This document shows positions 23,601 through 32,600 of a DNA stretch of 64,000 nucleotides, piece by piece. The translations under genes were made by a program, and so were the position numbers. The stretch spans positions 73,350,362 to 73,414,361 of the forward strand of contig JAYGXS010000001.1 of the NCBI GenBank assembly GCA_036362985.1. Direction: 5' to 3'. Each line of letters begins with the position of its first letter. Within the stretch, counting starts at the first letter, position 1. Source of the DNA: Ligula intestinalis (Eukaryota > Platyhelminthes > Cestoda > Diphyllobothriidea > Diphyllobothriidae). Under the pieces are notes generated by a model. The model worked only from the letters and a program-made list of their open reading frames with translations. It was not told where the DNA came from and did not search any database.

Positions 23601-26600
23601 ACTACCTGTGAAAGTTGAGTGCAGGATTACGTGGGCAATATACAGGCAAGAAAAGACGTGGAGACTCAAGCAAATCAGCAAACATCCAAACAGTGTGAAT
23701 ACTATAACTCACACTAAAAATATCATCTAAATAAGATATAACAGCAATGCCCATATTTTTGTTTGATTAATAGAAGAAGGTAGGACGTTCTCTAGGACCA
23801 GGAGTGTATTTTTCCAACGTTTCGAACTCTCCTGCGAGCTCATGGTCAAGGAATGAATAAACGTACAGCTCACAGTGTAATTAAGGCGGTTTTGCCGGGA
23901 TTGACCTCTGCACTTGACCTCTGCCCTCGATCTGCTCGCGCAACGTGAGGTAGGCCTCAGGAAGCTCAACATGCCTGTTAATTGAGCCCGCGCGTGAATT
24001 CCATGCTTCCTGTAGCAGGCGTGAAGTTCGGCCGTCTGACAGACCCAGCATTGCCAATAGGGTAGAATATACGAGTTCCAGGCAGCAGTTCCGAAGAAGA
24101 AGAAGAAGAAGAAGAAGAAGAAGAAGAAGATGCGATCACTGGAACAAGGACTTTATTTTCCTGACGCTGACACGCGAGATCAACACAACGCTGTTGGCAA
24201 TGGGGAACTCAGGTGCAATATCACCAATTGATCGACGCATGGCGAGAACGCAAGAAACGGCCCTGGCCCGCTCCCATGGTCTCCCAGAGGGGCACAAAAA
24301 GGGCGCACCCCTCCGGCCAATCATATCTCTCAAAGGAACTCCAACCTACGGACTGGCAAAGTGGCTGTTCCGACGCCTCAAATTCTTGACCGCTGATTCA
24401 GACACAAGAGTCAGGTCGTCAACACAATTCTTGGAGAAACTTAAAGGGGTAAGTCTCCAGCCAAAGGATATCATGGTTTCCTTTGATATCACGTCCCTTT
24501 TTACTTCTATTCTACAGGACCTGGCCGTCGAGACTATCCAGCTACTCCTTCGAGAGAAAAACGATGAAACGGAGAATCGCCCCGGGCACGCTCAAATCCT
24601 CCAGCTCCTGAAGTTCTGCCTGAAGACGTACTTTACCTTCAGCGGAACTACCTACGAGCAGGTGAAGGGCACGCCTATGGGTTCGCCTATTTCCGGACTC
24701 ATAGCAGAGGCGGTCCTGCAACGGCTGGAGTCGCTGGCTTTCCGACACCACAGACCGAAACTCTGGGCTCGGTATGTGGACGACACATTCGTCGTTATTG
24801 AGCGGGATAAGGTGCTGACATTCAAAGAACGTCTAAAAACCGTCTTCCCGGACATTCAATTTACGATGGAGGAAGAAGAAAACAACCAACTGGCCTTCCT
24901 GGATGTCCTCGTTTGCCGCAAAGACGATGGTGGCCTTAAAGTAAAGTGTTCAGGAAAGCAACCAACACTATGCAAGTCCTGAACTACAACAGCAACCATC
25001 CAATCGGTCACAAACGCAGCTGCGTAAGAGCGCTATTCCGGCGCGTCGAGACGCATTGCAGCGAAGTGGAAGACAAAATTGCTGAATTACAATACGTTCG
25101 ACAGGTACTGAGGGCGAATGGATACCCGCACAATTTTTTCAACCAGTACATTCGCAAACAAGAGACGAAGCCACGTCCAGCTGGTCCAAACGTTTGGCGA
25201 GCTCTTCCTTACGTGAAAAATGTATTGGAAGCGGTCAGCCGTCTACTCACCCCACTTGGAGTTGGAGTTGCACACAGGCCGGAAGCAACCATCAGACGCC
25301 GGGTCTTGAGGCCGAAAGACCCACTGCCACGGCAGGAAACGGCTGGAGTCGTTTACCGGATCTGGTGTAGTTGTGTCCAAAGCAACTACGTCGGAGAAAC
25401 CGGGAGATTACTGCAGACGCGAATGGCCGAGCATGCAGCGGTGGTGAGGAAGAAAGACGTCAACTCCCAGGTTGCAGCTCACTCAACGGGACCCGGCCAT
25501 ATTTTCAAGTTTGACGAGGCCTAGATCCTCACAAGAGGGGACAACCGCGTGAGCCGCGAGCTGCTCGAGTCATGGTTCTCAGGCCCCCAGTCCATCAACA
25601 AGTGCAACGATTTGGCGTTCCCATACGGTGTACTGAAAAATTTCCTGAGCAAGAAAATCAGTCACGTGGGAAGGACTGGGCGCAACTCTGACGATAGCGG
25701 GCCTAATTGTCGAGCGATTATCAAACCTGCATCCGACGCGGACAAGAACGCTGTTGCAATTAATGAGCAATCACCGGACCAATTAAGACCTCCAGTGGTG
25801 GCTACAGGAACGGACAATTATAGTATGCATGTGGGTGAGCGCTGTGAACTATAAATACCGTGCAATTTGTGCATGTATCACCCCTTATCTGCGCATGTCT
25901 CAGACCTGTTTACGATTACCTATGACTAAGGATTCCCGACGGAATCCGAAACGTCAGGAAAATCAAGTCCTTGTTCCAGTGATCCAGTGACCCAGTGACC
26001 CAGTATTCGCACGCGTTCGAAGTTGAAGCTGTGCCCCGGCGTGGATGCGTGGGTGGCCACCAGGGAAAACTTTTCATTCCGTTGCACGGCGAGTTTATGC
26101 TGGTGCATTCTCGTGAGAATCCGTTTTCTGGTTTCACCAACATAATTGGCTTGACCACAAAGACAGTCAATACGGTAAATGACACCGGACTTTTGGTTGA
26201 CGGGTACTGGGTCCTTGGGCCAAATAAATTGCCTGCGGGTTTTTGCTTCCGGTCTGTGAGCAAAGCAAATCCCAAATTCGCTAGCAATTCGAGCGAATTC
26301 TTCAGAAACACCAGCAATGTAGGTTATTGCTCACCAGCGTGTCGGTTCTGGCTGTCTCTTTGGTTTTCTTTGTTTGGCTCCTCGCCTGTATTTTTCGACA
26401 AAGGCGCCAGGATAGCCATTCATTGTAAAGAGTTTCTTGAGATAGTGGACCTCGGCCTTCTTGTCGGCTGGTTCGCTGCAGTGAATTTATGCACGGCGAT
26501 ATAGCGTTTGCACGCAGCTACGTTTGTGCAAGACAGGATGGTTGCTGAGGTAACTCAGGATGCGAGAAGTATTTGTCGCCGTCCTGTAAACTGTTGTTTT

Positions 26601-29600
26601 GAGATCCCCACCGTTTTTCCAGCACGTCGAGGAACGGCAACTGACAGTTCACCACGGAAACCAAACCCCCAGAATTCTCTATTGCGGGAATTAGTGCAAT
26701 GCCTATAGTAATATAAGGCAATGAACCATCCCAGGGTGAAAAACATAATAAGTAGCACATTGGTGCGCTAGTCCGCAAAAAAGTAGACTAGCTAAAGCGC
26801 TACCTGGTATACTCATAAAAATCGACAGCTCACTACGGAGCCCAAACCCTCAGAATTCTCTATTACGGGGCCGGCGGTAATAGAGGTTATACAGGTGGTG
26901 TCATTTACCGTATTGACTGCCTTTGTGGTCAAGCCAATTATGTTGGTGAAACCGGCAAACGGGTCCTCACGAGGATGCACCAGTATGACCTCGCCGTGCA
27001 ACGGAACGACAAGAATTCCCTGGTGGCCGCCCACGCATCCAAGCCACGGCACAGCTTGGACTTCGAAAACGTGCGAATACTGGGTCGGTCAGACGACCGA
27101 ACTTCACGCCTGCTGCAGGAAGCCTGGCATTCACGCGCGGGCTCAATTAACAGGCATGTCGAGCTTCCTGAGGCCTAACTCGCATTGCGCGAGCAGATCG
27201 AGGGCAGAAGTCAATCTCAGCAGAACTGACTTAATTACACTGTGACCTGTACGTTTTTTCATGCCTTGACAATGAGCTCGCGGGAGAGTTCGAAACGTTG
27301 GACAAATGCACTCCTGGTCCCAGAGAACGACTTAACTTATTTTACTTGTTCATACATAGTTTCATTGAAGGTGAAAAAGGTGCTCAAACAATGTTTCGGT
27401 AGACCAATGAGATGCCTGATTTTGAGCTTCGTGTCCGTCTCATTGTACTTCTCTTCTGACAGGGTTTGGATGGTTCCAACCGCAAGGTGTTGCGGTATCG
27501 AGGTGAAAAGTGAGGTCACATCGAAAGATACCATCACTTAGTCAGGTGTTAGTTGAATACCCTGTAGATTTTGTAGGAATTGTTTAGCTGAGCTGACGGT
27601 CGTTGCAGAGGCCTGGGTTAGAAATTTGAGACGTTGAAACAACCACTTGGCTAGACCAAATGTTGGGGTGCCTCTGAGGGAAACGATCGGTCGTAGGGGG
27701 ATTCCTAGTTTGTGGACCTTGGGGAGGCCATAGAATCTTAAGAGCGCTGCATCCTTTGGTTTTATCTTTTGCCAGTCAAACTGTGTTATGGTTTTTGACT
27801 TCGGAAGGCTTGTCAGATCCTTGTTGATGCTGTCTTCATCGCGTCTTCATCGCGTCACCTTCCCGAGGTATGTACGCAGTCCTATCGCCCAGAAGGGTCT
27901 CGACTTTTTGAGGTAGTCCTCCTTGTTTAGAATGACTGTCGACTGCCCTTTGTTTGATTTATGTACGTGAAGAGAAGTCATAATTTCAGGTGATGTTAAA
28001 AATGTACGTTTGTAAATAAAGCTCGAGGTAGTCTTTTGTAATACTACTTTTAAATTTTAGGCTAATTACTCTACACAGCAGTGGGAGACAACCGCAAGTA
28101 GTCGAAAGTATGACAAGAACGAAAGAGATAATTGAAACTATAAACTCCGAAAATGTGGTACCATAATGAAAAGAAGGAGGACTACTGCCTCATGTTGTAA
28201 AATGTCGATGCAGATAGCTTATGTGACAGCAAATTCTACAATGGTAGACTGACGCCTATGGTTTTTAACGGCGGACGATGCAAGAAGAAGAAGAAGAAGA
28301 AGAAGAAGGCAGTGAGAAGTGGATCAGGGCTTGAAAGAATTAGGCTCACAATTATGAAGATCTGGTTGGCGTTTGTGACGGGCATGAGGGTCAAGAACTG
28401 TGAACAGCATATGGATGTATGCCACACCACGGCCGTCCAATCGTGTGGACTCTGCCGCATTGTGTGTTCAGCGGCCATGCTGACTGAGATATACTCTTTG
28501 AATAGATTAACCATTTAATGCAAATACAGTGCTGGAAGGAGAAGACCTCAATGCTGGCTTCGGAAACCATATGACTGCCAAAGAAAGAAAACAATCTTTG
28601 CACAAGTAAATTATAGAAGTTGGTCGGCACAGAGGTCAGTGATTAGGAAGTTAGGGGCATAGTTGTAACGGAAAAGTAGAAGGCCTACAAATGGCTTCCA
28701 TCGGAGGCGTATACGCACAGCACAGCCAATCACTCAAGCAAATTTAAAGATTTTACGACTGGAAAGCATAAAAACGTGATAAAGGCGTATTGGAGTAGGC
28801 ATAATAATAAACTCTACGAAGGGGGACCTGTGCCAGGCCAAGCAATATGGGCGGAAATTGTCGAAGTGCACTATCGCCTATGGTTCGGCCTAAATGCTAT
28901 GGATCTGAGGCAAGCGTGGGAATTATTCCTGCCCCACATTGAACAAACATCACTTTGTACGTTCTTTTGGTATTTAAAGTTCAGTTGTAGTTAACTGTCG
29001 TATTTTGTGGTATTTCGATAGCCGTTGCCTACTGTTAACTGTGTCCGTGTTGGGTGGGGGTGCGATGTGCTTAGGCAAAGTTAAAGGATATGTGATTCAG
29101 AGAAGTAGTTTCAGAGCATACGCAAGCTGCCGATAAATTCTCATCGAGCCAGTACATTCATATGCGAACGAGGAATAAGTTAAAATACGCAGTCGATAAT
29201 GCTCGGGATTGCTGATTGATCGATTGATTGGTGGTTGACTGTTGTAAGAATAATCAACCGATCGCCTGATGACCGCGTGGGTTAAGGTTAAGGACTGTGA
29301 CTACACTATCACGTGATGTAGGAACTAAGGAAAAGTTCTTGCTGAGTACTAAAAGTTTTCGCGTAGAGTGAAGGGCAATTTGCTTAGAAAAAGCTAACGA
29401 TATGCGACTGCTGTAGAAATAAGCAACTGATCGCATGGTCAGCGAACGGGTCAAAGGGAGAAATCGCATGGTACAGGACCTCAGGAAAAGTATTTGGCAA
29501 TTCGCAAAGTTTTTCGTGTGGGGGACGGTGCAATGGGGTTAGGCTATGTGGACTGGTAAAACGTTAAGAAAAAGTGCAGCAACCATCAGCAGTCGAGTGC

Positions 29601-32600
29601 AATAAGGTGAGTCGATACATGGTGAAATGCAATCGCAATTAAATTAACAAGCATATTTACGCCTACTAAAACGCATGAAGTAGTTAGTTTTGTATATCTA
29701 ACGTACGTACACTACACAATCTACTCTTACCGCTTCCTTCTGAATCTGAAACAGAGTACAGTAATGACTGATGGCAGGCACATTTAATAATCAGTACACA
29801 GGAACTGCTGATGGGCGAAAACTCAGCCTCTCTGGTCTGTATGGCTAGAGACACAGTAGTCTAACGAAAATGTGCTACTTCGTGTGGTTAGCATGACTTA
29901 CCAGTAAGATCGTGCAAGCCCCGACGCGCATGACTAAGCCAGTCGGAGAGAACTTTCAACTACCTCATTCTAGACAGTGATTATCTGCTAAAGGCCAATG
30001 CATTAAATGAGTATAAAATCGTAAAATTCACAAAATCCTTCGAGGTGTTCACTTCCATAGGTAACTCAGTCTCACCGTTCTTTGCTGCCTCTGCCTGTTC
30101 AAGTTTAAGTTGTGCAGCGCGTTCTCTCTCGAAGCCCTCGTTGACTGCAGCCTCGGAGATCTGCGTTAAAAGGGCGATCGCACCCTCTGCTTCGAGATGG
30201 TTGCCATCGAGAAACAACTCCCTGTCATCAGAGGTAAAAGGAAGGAGGGTTAACGGCAGGATAATGGCCTAACGACTAACACGACCAAGAACAGGCGTAG
30301 CAGAGCAAACTCGTTCACTGGTGTGCAGAGAAGGTGGTTCAGTCTGCGGCCAGACTGACCACCGCAAACTGGCTGGAGAAAGGACTATGAAGGTTTTGTG
30401 TGCAGCCCACCCACTTGGGAAACAAACTGTGGCTTTTTGGAATGAATGAATGTTATTGCAGTTTATTTGGTGAGGCAACTAGACGATGCCTTTGAAAATC
30501 GTATTGATTGCACGCCGGTGCGTCATATTCATCTGTAGGTGCATGCATAAAATTGTCACTATTAAAATAGCATTGACAAACACGGAGTAGCATTGTTTTA
30601 ACAAATATTAATTGGGGGAAGCTTGAGGTTCATGCTTAACGTTACTGCTAAGAGTGAGTACAGTAGTCGCTGGCTATTAAGGCCACCTTGGGTCTAGGCC
30701 AAATTGGGCTTAATACGCGGCGGGCGCACTAACCGGAGAGTCTTAGTTCTTGATTAGCAAACGCAGTATAGGCATTATACATTCCATACGTACTGTATTA
30801 TCTGTAGAGCTTGGTTATGTACAAGAAAAGAATGCTGTTTGTCTGTATTTTACGCAATAACAAAAACCATGATTTGCGTAACGTTTAAAAAAAGCGATAT
30901 AGTGTCAGTTGTTTTGGAGGAAACTTCACTCGCAAGTGCTCTCTGATGTCCTTCTCCAGGCACCAGAAATCGTCGAATTTGTGAAATCTGATGCCTGTAG
31001 ACCGCGTTACAAAGTATAGAGATGAGAATTTCACTCAATCCTGTTGGCAAACTGGGCTTTGTAGCCGGTGAATGGGCTTATTAGCCGGCGGATTTCACTA
31101 TGTAAGATTCCGTCTCAAGCTGATTTGGGCTTAATAAGTGGCTGGGCCTATTAACCGTGGGCTTAATAACCGGTAACCACTCTAATTAGCATTGAAGCTA
31201 GGATTAGGCAATTAATGTTATTGGTTAAGGTTAGGGTTAGGTATATACTCGTCCTTTATCTGACCCCTTTAAAATTCGAATGTCTAATCTTAACCCTACC
31301 AAGCCAACCGGTATGTTCTTCCCCACAGGACGTTATAAATCGCACCGAGTAAAAAAGGAACTGTTGTAAAACTTCCTTAGGGTTAGAGTCTTTCCATCGG
31401 TGACACGAACCCACCGCCTCAGGCCGGCATCTAAGTCTAATCGATCGTCAGGTCTTGGGTCACTCTTCATAGGGAGAATAAATGGGAAATTCGCAGCTTA
31501 GACAGTACAATTGGGGCCTCACAGCCGGCGCTTTGTGTGTTTCTGTAAGGTGGCTGACTAGTACGCTGAGAGACAGGCTCAATGGCTCCTTCTTACTGCG
31601 GCCTCTATGGTACTCTCATGCATATCAGCTCTGAGCTAGTCCGCTAGTCCGCACTCGCTGCGACAATATCGCAAGGATATTCCAGGCAAGCCCAGGAAGG
31701 TGACTGAGGTGGTTTTGACACGCTCGTCGCCGTCAACCTCACGAGCTCAGTGTTACTACCCTCAACCCAAGACCGTTACCTAATCGGAAAGGTCGAAGTG
31801 GAGGTCAACTCAAAACCTGGCTCGACTCAGTCCATCAGGACATGGAAGTGGTTCTTGAACCTTCGGTATTCAGTCTCCGGCGCTGGCAAAGACAATGGCT
31901 CGAACTGTCCAGGTCTGTGGCCACGGATCGTCGCGCGTGGAGGAGCATAATATGGGACATCATTGAGGTTGGCTAGATCAGTCATGATCGCAGCCGCAAC
32001 AAGTAAGTAAGTAAGAAAATGTTGTTTAGCTTTCTCGGCCACTGCACCTCCGATCATACTGACTCTGCCCTGTCATCGAAACAAGTCAGTAGTGGAGGGG
32101 GAAATGAGGTTAATGTGGCGCAAGTCCACCACAACTATAAACTAGATAATATGCAAGTCATCGTCCATACGTCCATCTTGCTCTGGGGCACACGGTGAGC
32201 GTCGTCGGTATCGACGGTAGAGCCGTCGTATTTGAATGGTGTAAGAAGTGTATATGAAACGATGAGTAGACTGATTAGCATAAACAGATATGATGAAGTC
32301 GGGCAAAATGCATGCACGGTCTGTAAGTCTATCGTCCTTGCCATTTTGGGAAATCTGGGATTGCATGTATGAACATCATTGTAAGCATAGCGCATTGAGG
32401 ACAAGTGATGCATTTTCGTGCGTAGGTGTGCTTAGGTGTGTGTACTCATCATGAGGGGTTTCCAACAGACGGGATAACTCGGACCGCACAGTCAGTCCAG
32501 TGCGTGTCTTGTTGTGTAGAGTTACTGACTGGCGGACTGAGAGTCAGACTGCGATTGCTCCTCCTTGATGTGGCCTTTATGGCATTCCCATGTAAGCGAG

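Larger units (their letters stand above)
22959..30075 (-). other. LRR gene intron 6 with a nested PLE cluster
   Basis: At 7.1 kb, the longest intron found. Its centre (23786-27981) is filled by five PLE pieces, listed separately. A trinucleotide AAG run lies at about 28282-28309 and an imperfect tandem repeat at 29243-29550. 22959-23785 shows nothing else. Confidence 0.75.

Noticed and set aside
25995..26504. 169-codon plus-strand ORF
   Set aside because: Antisense shadow of PLE piece c, which reads well on the minus strand.
26895..27245. 116-codon plus ORF
   Set aside because: It is a shifted frame of the PLE piece d endonuclease; the frame with GVIYRIDC...YVGET is the real one.
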